This document shows positions 15,714 through 24,624 of a stretch of DNA of 49,274 bases, piece by piece. Below the pieces are notes generated by a model. The model was not told the origin of the DNA and searched no databases. It saw only the letters and a list, made by a program, of their open reading frames with translations. The translations under genes were made by a program, and so were the position numbers. How positions within the stretch are numbered: position 1 is the first letter of the stretch; the number at the start of each line of letters is the position of its first letter. The DNA is taken from assembly GCA_946408825.1 (NCBI GenBank), contig CAMJTU010000032.1, positions 1-49,274 of the forward strand, read 5' to 3'. This DNA comes from an uncultured Planctomycetaceae bacterium. Its GTDB lineage: Bacteria; Planctomycetota; Planctomycetia; Pirellulales; Thermoguttaceae.

Positions 15714-18518
15714 TTATTTTATTTCGCCTGCTTTCTGTTGATAAAGCTCCATCAACCTAGCTACGATTTCCGATTCGCTCATATCCGGCTTGAACCCGTA
15801 GGCTTTCATGACCGCGCGGTCGTTCGCTTGGTGCGCTTTGCGCAACTCGATCGGCATAGTCGTTTCGTCGTAGAGGTCTGCGAGACTGCTCTCGGGGTAG
15901 CGTTTTCGCGCGTCTAAGATTCCCCGCGCCGTCGCCGCGATTCTCTCCTCGTCGTCCTTCGACGCCTCCGGCCATGGGAAATTATTATAGACGATCTTCG
16001 CCGAATAACGATAGTCGCTTTTCAATCGCCCGCAGACCGTCCGCATCCAGCCCATGTGGACGCTCGACGTTAAGACGCCGAAATGGTAAAGCGTCGCGTT
16101 TGGAACGAGGAGAATAGAGTCTGTCGCTATAATGTTTGGCGAAACGTAGCCAATAGGGACGTAACGTCTGTTTTCCGACGAGACTCTGGGAATTAGCAGA
16201 TAGTCTGTCGACGGTTGTCTGATCTGTTGAAAGAGCCAAGGCGTCGCCGCGTCGTTTCTCGTCGCTTCTTTAGGACTTTGTAAGCGAAACTCTCTGACGC
16301 GTTCTAGACGCCGCGAAAGTTCTCCAGATGAACGCAAAACGTACGGAGACGCGTTCGTCAACCAGAAACAGTAGCGAGAAACATGATTAATGTATTCGTA
16401 AGAGCCGAGCGTTTGTTTCACATATGCCGCTAACTCCGGTTCTCTTTTAAGAATAGAATCCCGCTCTTCTTGCGTCATGAATAAGAAGCCGTTTTCCGCC
16501 GGTTTGCTTCCGTTAGTCATGGACGGGACGTCGCAAATTGGGTTTGTTCTCGGAATAATAAAGACGTCGGGGGCTTCAATCAAGTAAGGGTTGATTCTGG
16601 CGACGTTTTTCCTCCTGTTTCCTTCGTAAATTCTTTTGGAAACGTTAGATCGACCACACTGAAAACCAACGACGACGCAATGAACGTTTGCTTTCATGTT
16701 CGCTTCGCTATCCCAGCGGAAAGAGCGATGGGCAAACGTTATTTGGACGCCAAATCGCGAGGTCAGCGGCCGCCAAACGCCGTCGACTTGCTCTCCTTGC
16801 GTTATCGAGTTGGTTGAAACAAACGCCGCGCTTATTGGCGTTTCCTGCATGAGTTGGCACGCTTTGAAATACCAACAGGCGACGTAGTCGATCTTTCCCG
16901 CCGTATTATAAGGTTTGCCTTTTTCGTCGACGTAAATCTCGCGAACTTCGTTCTTCTGCTCCGCCGTCTGGTTGGAATACCCGACAAAGGGCGGGTTTCC
17001 AATGATATAGTCGAGCTTGTTCTTATCGACGACGTCGTTCCAGTCGATACGGAGCGCGTTCGCTTCGACGATTTGGTCGTAATTCGTCAGAGGCAGAAAG
17101 TCGAGTTGACAACTGAGAATCGATTCCGTTTCTTGCAGCATCTGCGATTCGGCGATCCACAAGGCGGTTTTTGCGACGGAGACGGCGAAGTCGTTGATTT
17201 CGATCCCGTAGAATTGGTCGAGCGAAACCTTCACGACGCCTCCTTTTTCATTCGCGGAAAAGACGACGCGTTCGGGGTAAATCAGTCGCAACGCTTCGTT
17301 TTCGAGTCGACGGAGGGAGAGATACGTTTCAGTAAGGAAATTTCCGGAGCCGCAGGCGGGGTCGAGAAAGGTCAGCGAACCGAGTTTCTCTTGAAATTCG
17401 GTAAGCCGTTCGCGGCGAACATTCGGCTGCTTAAGCGCGCGGATTTTTTCGAACTCCTCTCGTAATTCGTCGAGGAAGAGTGGGTCGACGACCTTGTGGA
17501 TGTTCTCAACAGAGGCGTAGTGCATCCCGCCTTGACGGCGTGTCGTCGGGTTGAGCGTACTCTCGAAGACGGCGCCGAAGATCGTCGGGTTAATGTCGCT
17601 CCAGTCGAATTGTTCGCTCGCGTCGCGGAGAATGAGTTCGCGGATTTTCGGCGTGATCGTCGGGATTTCGACGTCTTCGTCCTTAAAGAGCCCGCCGTTG
17701 ACGTAAGGAAACGCGGCGAGAAGCGGCGGGAGGTATGGGTTGCGCTCTTCTTCTTTCTGATCGAGAACGTTGAAGAGTTTTATCAGCGCTTCGCGAGGGT
17801 CGAAACGGTTGGCGTCAAGATAGTCGTGAAACTGGTTCCGTTCGAAGACGCCCGAGTCCTCCGCGTAGAGACAGAAGACGAGCCGGACGCAGAGGATGTT
17901 GAGACTTCGCTGGGACGCGGGATTATCAGGGTTTTTGTATTCCTTCAGGAACGCGTCGTAGATTCGCCCGACGATTTCGCCCGCCGTGATCGAGAGTTGC
18001 GTCTCATGGTCGAGCGCCCCGTTTTGTTCCTTGACGAGGAAGCTAAGCAGATGGTATTCCCTCGGAAGGTTTTCGAGTTTGACGACGAGGGGCTCCGCGT
18101 CGGGCGTCTCCATGTCGTGAACGCGGAACTCGCGGAAGTTGCAGACGACGATCCATCGCGGACGTCTGGAGAAGGGGAGTTCCGCCGCGTATTTCTTCGC
18201 CTGCTGATAAGGAGCGAGCGTCGAGCCGTCCGACCGTTTCTCCGGTTTGCACGGATCGACGTTGGCGCTCTTCTGTTCGATGAGAACCTTCGTCTTCGGG
18301 ATTCTCGCGTCGATGAAGTTCGTCTGCCGCGCCGGCGTCGGCGAGTTGGGTTTGTCGACCTTGACCTGCCCTTCGAAAACGATCGACTTTTCCGGCTGGT
18401 CGACGCCAAAGACGTCGCGAAGGAGCGCGAGCCAGAACGACTGCGTCTCGCCCTTCTCGCAGCCCCTCGTCTTCCAATATTCGGCGAACTCCCTCGCGGC
18501 CTCCCGTTGCCTTGTCAT
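15714..18518 (-). CDS. MmeI-like restriction-modification enzyme (fused endonuclease and adenine methyltransferase)
   Basis: A 934-residue protein, the size of MmeI-type enzymes (about 920). The N-terminal nuclease has FIDARIPKTKVLIEQKS (Asp and Glu-x-Lys) near residues 70-85. The methyltransferase follows with SAM motif I LTFLDPACGSGNFLTETYLS near 380, motif X-like and helical regions, and the adenine-methyltransferase catalytic IIGNPPFVGYSNQ near 515. The remaining residues 600-930 fit a target-recognition domain and helical C-terminus. Such enzymes methylate one strand and cut at a distance, using one polypeptide for both. It begins two bases after the stop of the YhcG-type gene, so they are cotranscribed. 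All key motifs are intact. Confidence 0.9.
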   Translation of the reverse strand: MTRQREAAREFAEYWKTRGCEKGETQSFWLALLRDVFGVDQPEKSIVFEGQVKVDKPNSPTPARQTNFIDARIPKTKVLIEQKSANVDPCKPEKRSDGSTLAPYQQAKKYAAELPFSRRPRWIVVCNFREFRVHDMETPDAEPLVVKLENLPREYHLLSFLVKEQNGALDHETQLSITAGEIVGRIYDAFLKEYKNPDNPASQRSLNILCVRLVFCLYAEDSGVFERNQFHDYLDANRFDPREALIKLFNVLDQKEEERNPYLPPLLAAFPYVNGGLFKDEDVEIPTITPKIRELILRDASEQFDWSDINPTIFGAVFESTLNPTTRRQGGMHYASVENIHKVVDPLFLDELREEFEKIRALKQPNVRRERLTEFQEKLGSLTFLDPACGSGNFLTETYLSLRRLENEALRLIYPERVVFSANEKGGVVKVSLDQFYGIEINDFAVSVAKTALWIAESQMLQETESILSCQLDFLPLTNYDQIVEANALRIDWNDVVDKNKLDYIIGNPPFVGYSNQTAEQKNEVREIYVDEKGKPYNTAGKIDYVACWYFKACQLMQETPISAAFVSTNSITQGEQVDGVWRPLTSRFGVQITFAHRSFRWDSEANMKANVHCVVVGFQCGRSNVSKRIYEGNRRKNVARINPYLIEAPDVFIIPRTNPICDVPSMTNGSKPAENGFLFMTQEERDSILKREPELAAYVKQTLGSYEYINHVSRYCFWLTNASPYVLRSSGELSRRLERVREFRLQSPKEATRNDAATPWLFQQIRQPSTDYLLIPRVSSENRRYVPIGYVSPNIIATDSILLVPNATLYHFGVLTSSVHMGWMRTVCGRLKSDYRYSAKIVYNNFPWPEASKDDEERIAATARGILDARKRYPESSLADLYDETTMPIELRKAHQANDRAVMKAYGFKPDMSESEIVARLMELYQQKAGEIK

Positions 18519-18520
18519 CC

Positions 18521-19684
18521 TTATTCTTCCTGGTCGTCCAGCAGCTTTCTCAACGCCTCGACGTCGGGCAAGGCTTTCCGCAACTCGTCCGACATATCTT
18601 TGGACGTCTTATAGGTTGCGACCCCCATCGGTTTGGCGTAATCATGAATCACATAATCCACGAAGGATTTGTTCATGTCCTTGCAGAGAATAAGCCCGAT
18701 GGACGGATTCTCATGCGGCTTCCGCTCAAATCCGTCCAGTACGCTCAGGTAGCCCTGCAACTGTCCCAAATAGGACGTCTTGAATTTTCCGGTCTTCAGT
18801 TCTACCGCCACAAGACAGTTCAGTTCACGGTTGAAAAACAGAAGGTCTATGTACTGGTCTTCTCCGAACGCGTCCAGATGATACTGGTTTCGAACGAATG
18901 CGAAGTCCTTTCCGAAAGCGAGGATGAAATTCTTCACGTTATGGATGATGGAGTTCTCTACCGTCCGCTCGTCCACGTCTTGGACGTCGCGGACGCCAAG
19001 TTCCTCCACGTTGATGAAGTCTAGGAGATACTCGTCTTTAAACGCGTTGACAGCGCGAAAAGCCTGTTCTGACGCCGGAAGCGTCCGCGCGAAATTGTTT
19101 GGCAAGGCGCCTTGACGACGATAGTCGTCTGCGGCGAGGCTGCTTTTTAACGACTCCACCGTAAGATGCTCATTGGCGCAACGCCTGATATAATATAGGC
19201 GTTCTTCTATGCTTTTTGCTTTTCCAAGAATTACTCTGTGATGAGTAAACCCTATGTGCAGAAACGCGTCCATCGGGAAGTCCCGGTAATTTTGAACTTG
19301 CAAGTTCCAAATTGGCGCGATGGCGGCGTTTTCTAATTTGGAATTCATAAGTTCCAAATTGCCGGATTCATTTTCCAATGTGTTTTGGGACCGATCGGCA
19401 AAATCCAATATTTCCCATTCTTCGTAAAAAGTCCGCATATACCGCAGATTACGTGAAGTAAATCCTCGCAGTCCGGGCAGTGCCTTGTCCAGCCTTTCGC
19501 TGATGGCGTCAATGGCGCCCTTTCCCCAGAAGCCCTTTCTTGAATTCTGCGAGATGTATTTCCCGACGCCGTAATAGAGCGCCAGCTGCTTCTCGTTCAC
19601 CGAGCGCGCCGCGTCATACTGGCTCTGTAAAATCGCCGTCTTGATGATTTCCGCCGCTTTGTCGTAATTCTTGATCTCGTCCAT
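18521..19684 (-). CDS. YhcG/DUF1016 family PD-(D/E)XK nuclease
   Basis: The N-terminal half (about 1-150) is the DUF1016 helical domain, with LYYGVGKYISQNSRKGFWG and RGFTSRNLRYMRTFYEEW. The C-terminal PDDEXK domain has DAFGEDQYIDLLFFNRE and VAVELKTGKF, giving Asp and Glu-Leu-Lys active-site residues, then YLGQLQGYLSVLDGF. Family members accompany type I or II restriction systems and mobile elements. Two starts are possible: a GTG at 19702 overlapping the flavodoxin TGA, and the ATG at 19684 with AGGA seven bases upstream, which is preferred. Family function is unproven; a DNA nuclease in defence or repair is the usual inference. Confidence 0.9.
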   Translation of the reverse strand: MDEIKNYDKAAEIIKTAILQSQYDAARSVNEKQLALYYGVGKYISQNSRKGFWGKGAIDAISERLDKALPGLRGFTSRNLRYMRTFYEEWEILDFADRSQNTLENESGNLELMNSKLENAAIAPIWNLQVQNYRDFPMDAFLHIGFTHHRVILGKAKSIEERLYYIRRCANEHLTVESLKSSLAADDYRRQGALPNNFARTLPASEQAFRAVNAFKDEYLLDFINVEELGVRDVQDVDERTVENSIIHNVKNFILAFGKDFAFVRNQYHLDAFGEDQYIDLLFFNRELNCLVAVELKTGKFKTSYLGQLQGYLSVLDGFERKPHENPSIGLILCKDMNKSFVDYVIHDYAKPMGVATYKTSKDMSDELRKALPDVEALRKLLDDQEE

Positions 19685-19698
19685 GGACGTTTCCTTCT

Positions 19699-20187
19699 TC
19701 ACAGCCAGTTCGCGACCGCGCTTTTCGACGACTTCGCCTGCGAACCTTTGATCGCCAGCCCGGTCTTGTCAACGTCGGCGCCCTTGCAGATTCTCGTCAC
19801 GTCCGCGACCATCTTACCCAGCCCGGAGCCTTCATGGGTCGAGACGACGCGAACCTTCTTCCCGGTCCAGTCCAAATCTTTAATCGCCGTCTCGATTTCC
19901 GGCGCGTAGGTCCCCCAGTAAATAGGACTCATAATAAAGACCGTATCGTAGGGCGCGAGATCCGGCGGCGTCGCCTGAATCGGCGCCGCCCCGATCCGTT
20001 CCTTCGCCTCCTTAATGCAGACGTCGTACTTGTCCGAATATGGAACCGTCGGCTCGACCTTGAATAGATCCGCGCCCGTCAGCTCCTGAACGTATTCCGC
20101 GACGATCTCCGTGTTGCCCTTGTCGACGTAACCGACCCCGTAATTCTCGCCGGTCCTGCTGAAATAGACGATCAAACTCTCGCCCAT
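19699..20187 (-). CDS. Flavodoxin
   Basis: A 162-residue flavodoxin-fold protein. SLIVYFSRTGENY is the FMN phosphate-binding loop; IMSPIYWGTYAPEIETAI and VSTHEGSGLGKMVADV are the flavin-contacting and C-terminal strand segments. This is the flavodoxin_4-like type often annotated as NAD(P)H-dependent or putative flavodoxin. The start at 20187 has GAGGAG upstream; the longer open frame to 20256 would overlap the transcription start. It heads an operon with the YhcG-type nuclease and the MmeI-like enzyme, an unusual companion for them, though it may simply share their transcript. Confidence 0.92.
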   Translation of the reverse strand: MGESLIVYFSRTGENYGVGYVDKGNTEIVAEYVQELTGADLFKVEPTVPYSDKYDVCIKEAKERIGAAPIQATPPDLAPYDTVFIMSPIYWGTYAPEIETAIKDLDWTGKKVRVVSTHEGSGLGKMVADVTRICKGADVDKTGLAIKGSQAKSSKSAVANWL

Positions 20188-20261
20188 GTTTCTTCGCTCC
20201 TCAATCGTTTCTGTCTGAGCGTTCCAACGGCGAAAAAACCGCCGCGACGCTCTCACGCGTT

Positions 20262-20290
20262 ATTATAGGTTTTGGAATTGACAGCGTCAA
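20262..20290 (-). promoter_or_regulatory. Strong sigma70-like promoter of the flavodoxin operon
   Basis: On the minus strand TTGACG, 17-base spacer, perfect TATAAT. It would start transcription near 20255, about 68 bases before the flavodoxin ATG. Confidence 0.8.
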
Positions 20291-20390
20291 ATCGTTGGAG
20301 TTTGAAAGCGGTTTGAAAACGACCGCGCTAAAACGTTTCCGGAACATTTGGTTTTCGTTAAAAAAAATGATCGAACCCTCGCGTATCTTA

Positions 20391-20419
20391 TTGACTCAAG
20401 AGCAGAGCGGCTCTATACC
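20391..20419 (+). promoter_or_regulatory. Sigma70-like promoter of the FMN-binding/polyferredoxin operon
   Basis: TTGACT, 17-base spacer, TATACC. Transcription would begin just upstream of the hairpin at 20435. Confidence 0.6.
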
Positions 20420-20434
20420 TAATACAACTGCGGC

Positions 20435-20480
20435 GGCTTATCCTTTTTTTTGTTCTAGGATAAGCCCTAAACGCTTTTTT
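20435..20480 (+). promoter_or_regulatory. Attenuator-like leader hairpin with U-rich loop and trailing U-run
   Basis: GGCTTATCC (20435-20443) pairs perfectly with GGATAAGCC (20458-20466); the 14-base loop is mostly T, and six T follow at 20475-20480. It lies about ten bases after the predicted transcription start and before the gene, so it could act as an early terminator or attenuator. The switch, if any, is unknown. Confidence 0.45.
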
Positions 20481-20624
20481 AAGAATATTTACGCGTGGGA
20501 TGAATAAACCGTGAAAAAGACGCTTGAAGTCGCCGAACTCTACATGAAGCCGGAACTGGAAATCATCGAGATCTCCAACGCCGACGGAAAGAGCGGCGTT
20601 CCATGCAACGTGAGGGGCGCTCGA

Positions 20625-22013
20625 ATGAAATTGGTTAAAGCGAAAAAATTGGCGATATTCTTAGGCGGAGCGGTCGTCGCCGGTTTGGCTTTTGCGGCGA
20701 TTTTTAGCGGAAGCGCCTTCGCGGACGAGATCATTTTGACGACCGGTAAAAAGGGGACGGGAACGATCGTTTCCGAAACGGCGACGGCCGTCGAGATCGA
20801 AACGACCGTCGCCGGGCGCGTCGTTAAACGCACTATTCCCAAAAACCGAATCTATTCGATCGAGCAAGACGGCAAACGCCGCGTTCTCAACGATTCAGCC
20901 GCCGGAAAAATAGCCGCCGAGGAGTCCGTCGCCGAAAAACGCGCGGAACGTTCGCCGCGCGAAGTCTTTGAAATGATCGATCGAATCGGAAAAACGGCGC
21001 CCGATTGGCTTAAATCGACGCCGCTCGAATATCCGCCGACGCTCGATTTAAGCTTTCCTAAAGACGTCGACGGTTGGGACGCGAACCGCAATTTCGGACA
21101 GTACGTTTGGGACGTGATCAACCCGAACCGCGATCGTTGGAAGTCGGCGGTCAAGCTCGCGGAGTTTATGCGCGAACGGAACAAAAACGACGCGGAAGTC
21201 GTTCGACGAATCGACCAAGCGACCGGCGAATTCTATTTTCGATTCTTCCAAGATTACCCGCGCGCCGCGTACTATTGGCGTTTGAGCGGTTTCGACGACG
21301 ATCCCGCGTCCGCGCCTTGGCTCGGCCCCTATCTCGGCGAATGCTATTGGCGGCTCGGCTCGAAAAAGGCGGCGCTCGACGTTTACGCGAAAACGCCCGA
21401 CCAGTTCCCTTGGATCAAGGTCTTGACGGAAATGGGCGAACTCGACGAGGCGTTGAAGCTCGCGGAACGGTTGGCGCAGGGGAATCGCCCCGATTACGCG
21501 TTTGTTTACGCCGGAGACGCCTGTCGCGCGGCGGGCGATTACGATAAAGCGATCGAGTATTACCGTCGTGTTTTAGCCGTCGAGGCGACGCCCGACCGAA
21601 CCGTCGAACAAATGGAGCGCAATACGAAACGCGCCCGAGCGAACATTATAGGAATCGAAACCTTCGAACGACTCGACCTGACGAAAGTCCCGAACGGCGT
21701 TTACTACGGCGACGGCGTCGGTTTCGCCGGCAATGTTCGCGTTAAGATCGTCGTTTCGAGCGGTAAAATCGCGTCGGTCGAGGTCGTCGAGCATCAGGAA
21801 AAGCAATATTACTCGTCGATCGTCGATATTCCGCGTCAAATCGTCGAGAAACAAAGTCTAAAGGAGGTCGACGCCGTCAGTTCGGCGACCGCCACGTCGG
21901 AAGCGATCGTCAACGCGACCGCGAAGGCGCTCTCCGAAGCTATTGAAAACGAGCGCGATAAAACGACTAAATCGACGCGACCGACGCGCGCGAGCGAGAG
22001 GAAAAACCGATGA
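20625..22013 (+). CDS. Secreted tetratricopeptide-like protein with C-terminal FMN-binding domain
   Basis: From ATG 20625 the protein has a signal peptide (KKLAIFLGGAVVAGLAFAA, then FSGSAFADE). Residues about 35-80 are a small beta domain, 90-310 are helical with TPR-like units, and the C-terminus is an FMN_bind domain: GVYYGDGVGFAGNVRVKIVV and DAVSSATATS, which corresponds to the Ser/Thr-Gly-Ala-Thr flavinylation motif of RnfG/NosR with Gly changed to Ser. ApbE-type flavin transferases usually attach FMN to the Thr. The frame extends to GTG 20511, adding 38 residues that resemble a free leader peptide (MKPELEIIEIS). The ATG at 20625 has GAGGGG upstream and is preferred. It overlaps the next gene by four bases. 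Confidence 0.8.
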   Translation: MKLVKAKKLAIFLGGAVVAGLAFAAIFSGSAFADEIILTTGKKGTGTIVSETATAVEIETTVAGRVVKRTIPKNRIYSIEQDGKRRVLNDSAAGKIAAEESVAEKRAERSPREVFEMIDRIGKTAPDWLKSTPLEYPPTLDLSFPKDVDGWDANRNFGQYVWDVINPNRDRWKSAVKLAEFMRERNKNDAEVVRRIDQATGEFYFRFFQDYPRAAYYWRLSGFDDDPASAPWLGPYLGECYWRLGSKKAALDVYAKTPDQFPWIKVLTEMGELDEALKLAERLAQGNRPDYAFVYAGDACRAAGDYDKAIEYYRRVLAVEATPDRTVEQMERNTKRARANIIGIETFERLDLTKVPNGVYYGDGVGFAGNVRVKIVVSSGKIASVEVVEHQEKQYYSSIVDIPRQIVEKQSLKEVDAVSSATATSEAIVNATAKALSEAIENERDKTTKSTRPTRASERKNR

Positions 22014-23953
22014 GCGCGAAAGGTGGAACGCGGCGAATCGCTCGAATCGCGACGCGCGCGCTCGCCGTCGCTTGGTTTAGCGTTTTGCTCTTTTGGGTTT
22101 GTCAGCCCTATCCGACGACGGCGCCGCGCCGTTCGGACGGTTGGATTCCCCTTGAAGTCGACGGTGGAACGGGGCGCGTCAAACTGCAAGCGCCCGCGTT
22201 CGAAAGAGTTCCGTCGATCGGAGAAACGCGCTGGCTTCTCGACGCGACGGTCGACGAGCCGATTTCGTTCGGTGAATTTCGCGTCGTCGACGCGTTTCTC
22301 AGCGAGCCGAATTCGCCGGTCGATTCGGAATCGTCCAGTTCCGCGACGTTCGAACCGATCGCGGCGCTCGACGAAGAACGGCTCGACGCGCTGGCGACGA
22401 CGTTCGGCGAATTGACGGTTTGCGAAAGCGACCCGACCGCTCTTCCCGACGCTTGCGCGCGGCGTCTGACCGAACGAACGGCGCGATTCGGCCCGGCGTC
22501 GACGGCGCTCGCGACGGACGTTTGCGTCGGCGGCGTCGCGGCGGCTTGGCGTTCGGGCGCGCGGACGACGCTTGTCGTCTCGGGGTGCGTTCTTCTCTTG
22601 TCGGTTCTTTTTGCCCGGGCGTTTTGCGGCTGGTTTTGTCCGATGGGCGCCGTCGTCGACTTTGCCGATTTTCTTTGCTCGCCGATTCGACGGCTTGTAC
22701 AAAGGCGGCGCCGAAAATCGGGCGCGCGTTCAGGCGTCTCCGGGCGTTTTCGGGCGCTTTTCGCCGTCGGGCTGATTGCGGCGTCGTGCGGAGGAGTCGC
22801 GCTTGTCGGCTGGTTTTCGCCGATCGCGACCCTAACGCGAAACGTCGGCGCGACGCTTGGACCCGTTCAAACGGCGGCGTATCGCGGCTGGGGTCAGGTT
22901 CCGGTTCCGACGACCGGCGCCATCGTTTCGGTCGCCGTGTTTCTCGCCGTCTTGGCGCTCGGAACGCTCGGACGCCGGACGTTCTGCCGCTGGCTTTGTC
23001 CGGCGGGCGCGATCTTCGCCATGTTGGCTCGCCTGCGCGTTTTTGGATACTCGGTCGACGGCGAGCGCTGCGTCGGCTGCGGACAATGTTCGAGCGTTTG
23101 TTCCTTCGACGCGGTCGACGCGTGGCGCGCCGACGCCGTCCAAATCAACGCGAATTGCGCGTCTTGCGGAAACTGCGCCGACGTCTGCCCGCGCCGCGCA
23201 ATTTCGTTCGGACGCGTCGCGCCCCTCAAAACGACGCGCGCAAACGGTTCCGGCGTCCCGACCGGCGCGGTCGACGCGAAGCGGCTCGAACGCCGTCGAG
23301 CGCTGGTCTGGTTCGGAGGACTCGCGGCGTCGGCGGTCGGCGGAGCGGCGCTCGGTCGGATTGCGACGAAATCGGCGCTTGCGTCGGAACCGGTTGTTCG
23401 ACCTCCGGGCTCCGTTTCGGAACGCGATTTTTTACGCCGCTGCGTTCGTTGCGGCGAGTGCCTCCGCGCCTGTCCGAACGACGCGCTAAGGCCGATCGAC
23501 GTCGAGGGCGGTCTAGCGCGGCTCGCGACCCCGACGTTGAACGCCGACTGGTCGGGGTGCGAGCCGTCGTGCGCGAACTGCGGACGCGTTTGCCCGACCG
23601 GCGCGATTCGTCCGTTGACGATCGCCGAAAAGAGACGTTTCGTCCTCGGACTTGCGACCGTCGACCGAACGACTTGCCTTCCGCACGCCGGCGTCGCGGA
23701 CTGTCGGCTTTGCGTCGACGAATGCGCGCGGGCCGGATACGACGCGATCGAATTTGTAGCGGTCGGAACGCAAATCGACGAGAACGGCCGCCCAATTGAG
23801 GACGTCGGCTTTTTGGCGCCGGTCGTTCGCGCGGAGCGCTGCGTCGGTTGCGGGCTCTGCCAAGCGCGCTGCGCCGCGATCGTCGTCCGAACCGACAAAG
23901 CGCTCGCCCGTCCCGCGATCAAAGTCGTCGCAACGTTTGCGATCTTTCGTTAG
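22010..23953 (+). CDS. NapH-NapG-like fused membrane polyferredoxin
   Basis: A 647-residue iron-sulfur membrane protein. The N-terminal part has several transmembrane segments and the two NapH/NosR signatures FCGWFCPMGAVVDF (near 205) and FCRWLCPAGAIF (near 330). Two [4Fe-4S] ferredoxin motifs follow (CVGCGQCSSVCSFDAV and CASCGNCADVCP). After a twin-Arg-like RRRALVWFGGLAASAVGG comes a NapG/MauM-like section with CVRCGECLRACPNDAL, CEPSCANCGRVCP and a terminal CVGCGLCQARC. In nitrate, nitrous oxide and related systems such proteins pass quinol electrons across the membrane to a periplasmic acceptor. Coupled to an FMN-binding protein, it resembles a split NosR-like electron-transfer route. No terminal reductase is in the window. 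Confidence 0.88.
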   Translation: MSAKGGTRRIARIATRALAVAWFSVLLFWVCQPYPTTAPRRSDGWIPLEVDGGTGRVKLQAPAFERVPSIGETRWLLDATVDEPISFGEFRVVDAFLSEPNSPVDSESSSSATFEPIAALDEERLDALATTFGELTVCESDPTALPDACARRLTERTARFGPASTALATDVCVGGVAAAWRSGARTTLVVSGCVLLLSVLFARAFCGWFCPMGAVVDFADFLCSPIRRLVQRRRRKSGARSGVSGRFRALFAVGLIAASCGGVALVGWFSPIATLTRNVGATLGPVQTAAYRGWGQVPVPTTGAIVSVAVFLAVLALGTLGRRTFCRWLCPAGAIFAMLARLRVFGYSVDGERCVGCGQCSSVCSFDAVDAWRADAVQINANCASCGNCADVCPRRAISFGRVAPLKTTRANGSGVPTGAVDAKRLERRRALVWFGGLAASAVGGAALGRIATKSALASEPVVRPPGSVSERDFLRRCVRCGECLRACPNDALRPIDVEGGLARLATPTLNADWSGCEPSCANCGRVCPTGAIRPLTIAEKRRFVLGLATVDRTTCLPHAGVADCRLCVDECARAGYDAIEFVAVGTQIDENGRPIEDVGFLAPVVRAERCVGCGLCQARCAAIVVRTDKALARPAIKVVATFAIFR

Positions 23954-23988
23954 ATTTTGTAAAACCGTTTGGCGCTCGACGACCGGCG

Positions 23989-24624
23989 CTAAAAGATCTG
24001 TCCCGGCAGCCGCAATTTTTCTTTGGGCGGGAACTGCGACTCGTAGCGTTCGAACGCTTCCGGTTCGCGGTCGGCGACGAAATAACATTCTGGGGGCGAG
24101 TATTCCCCGGAGACGCCCGTCAGATAGCCGGGCGTCAGCTCTTTGCAGAGGAAGAAGGACGCGTCGGCGCCTTCGGGGAGTCCGGCGTAGCGGATTCCGA
24201 ACTCGCTCGCGCGGACGAAGCCGCTCTTGCCGTAGAAGTCGATATTTCCCTCGAAACAGAGCGCTCCGCAGCCAAATTCCGCCGCGCGTTCGAGCGTATA
24301 GTCTAACAGCGTCTTACCGTAGCCCTGACGCTGCAACTCCGGCGCGACGCAAATCGGCCCCATCGCCAAGATCGGAATCGACCTTCCGTCGTCGGCGCGG
24401 ATCGAGGCCTTTACGAACACGTTCTGACCGATTAGCCGTCCGTCTTGTTCCATGACGAAGGACAATTCCGGGATAAAGTCGGGGTTTTCCCGGAAGCGAT
24501 TCAAAACGAAATGCTCTAAACAGCCCGGTCGATAGACGTTCCAAAACGCCTCCCGAACGAGGTTCTCAACCGCGCGATAGTCGCGCTCTGTTTCGCGGCG
24601 AATTACGACGTTCTTATTGCTCAT
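23989..24624 (-). CDS. GNAT family N-acetyltransferase
   Basis: A 211-residue protein with the GNAT acetyl-CoA-binding region PICVAPELQRQGYGKTLLDY near residues 90-110 and the following GALCFEGNIDFYGKSGFV, in which the NxxFYxKxGF pattern is typical of the subgroup annotated as predicted N-acetyltransferase YhbS. The substrate is unknown. The ATG overlaps the last 11 bases of the DUF3841 gene, indicating cotranscription. It converges on the polyferredoxin gene with 35 bases between the stops. Confidence 0.92.
   Translation of the reverse strand: MSNKNVVIRRETERDYRAVENLVREAFWNVYRPGCLEHFVLNRFRENPDFIPELSFVMEQDGRLIGQNVFVKASIRADDGRSIPILAMGPICVAPELQRQGYGKTLLDYTLERAAEFGCGALCFEGNIDFYGKSGFVRASEFGIRYAGLPEGADASFFLCKELTPGYLTGVSGEYSPPECYFVADREPEAFERYESQFPPKEKLRLPGQIF

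Larger units (their letters stand above)
20188..20624. other. Divergent regulatory region between flavodoxin and FMN-binding protein
   Basis: Two strong back-to-back promoters and an attenuator-like hairpin lie here (see separate entries). If translation of the FMN-binding protein starts at GTG 20511, the last 114 bases would be coding. Confidence 0.7.

Noticed and set aside
17496..18614. Plus-strand 372-residue open frame
   Set aside because: Shadow of the MmeI-like and YhcG-type genes on the minus strand.
22420..23799. Plus-strand 459-residue Arg-rich open frame
   Set aside because: Shifted frame of the polyferredoxin gene; the Cys motifs lie in the other frame.
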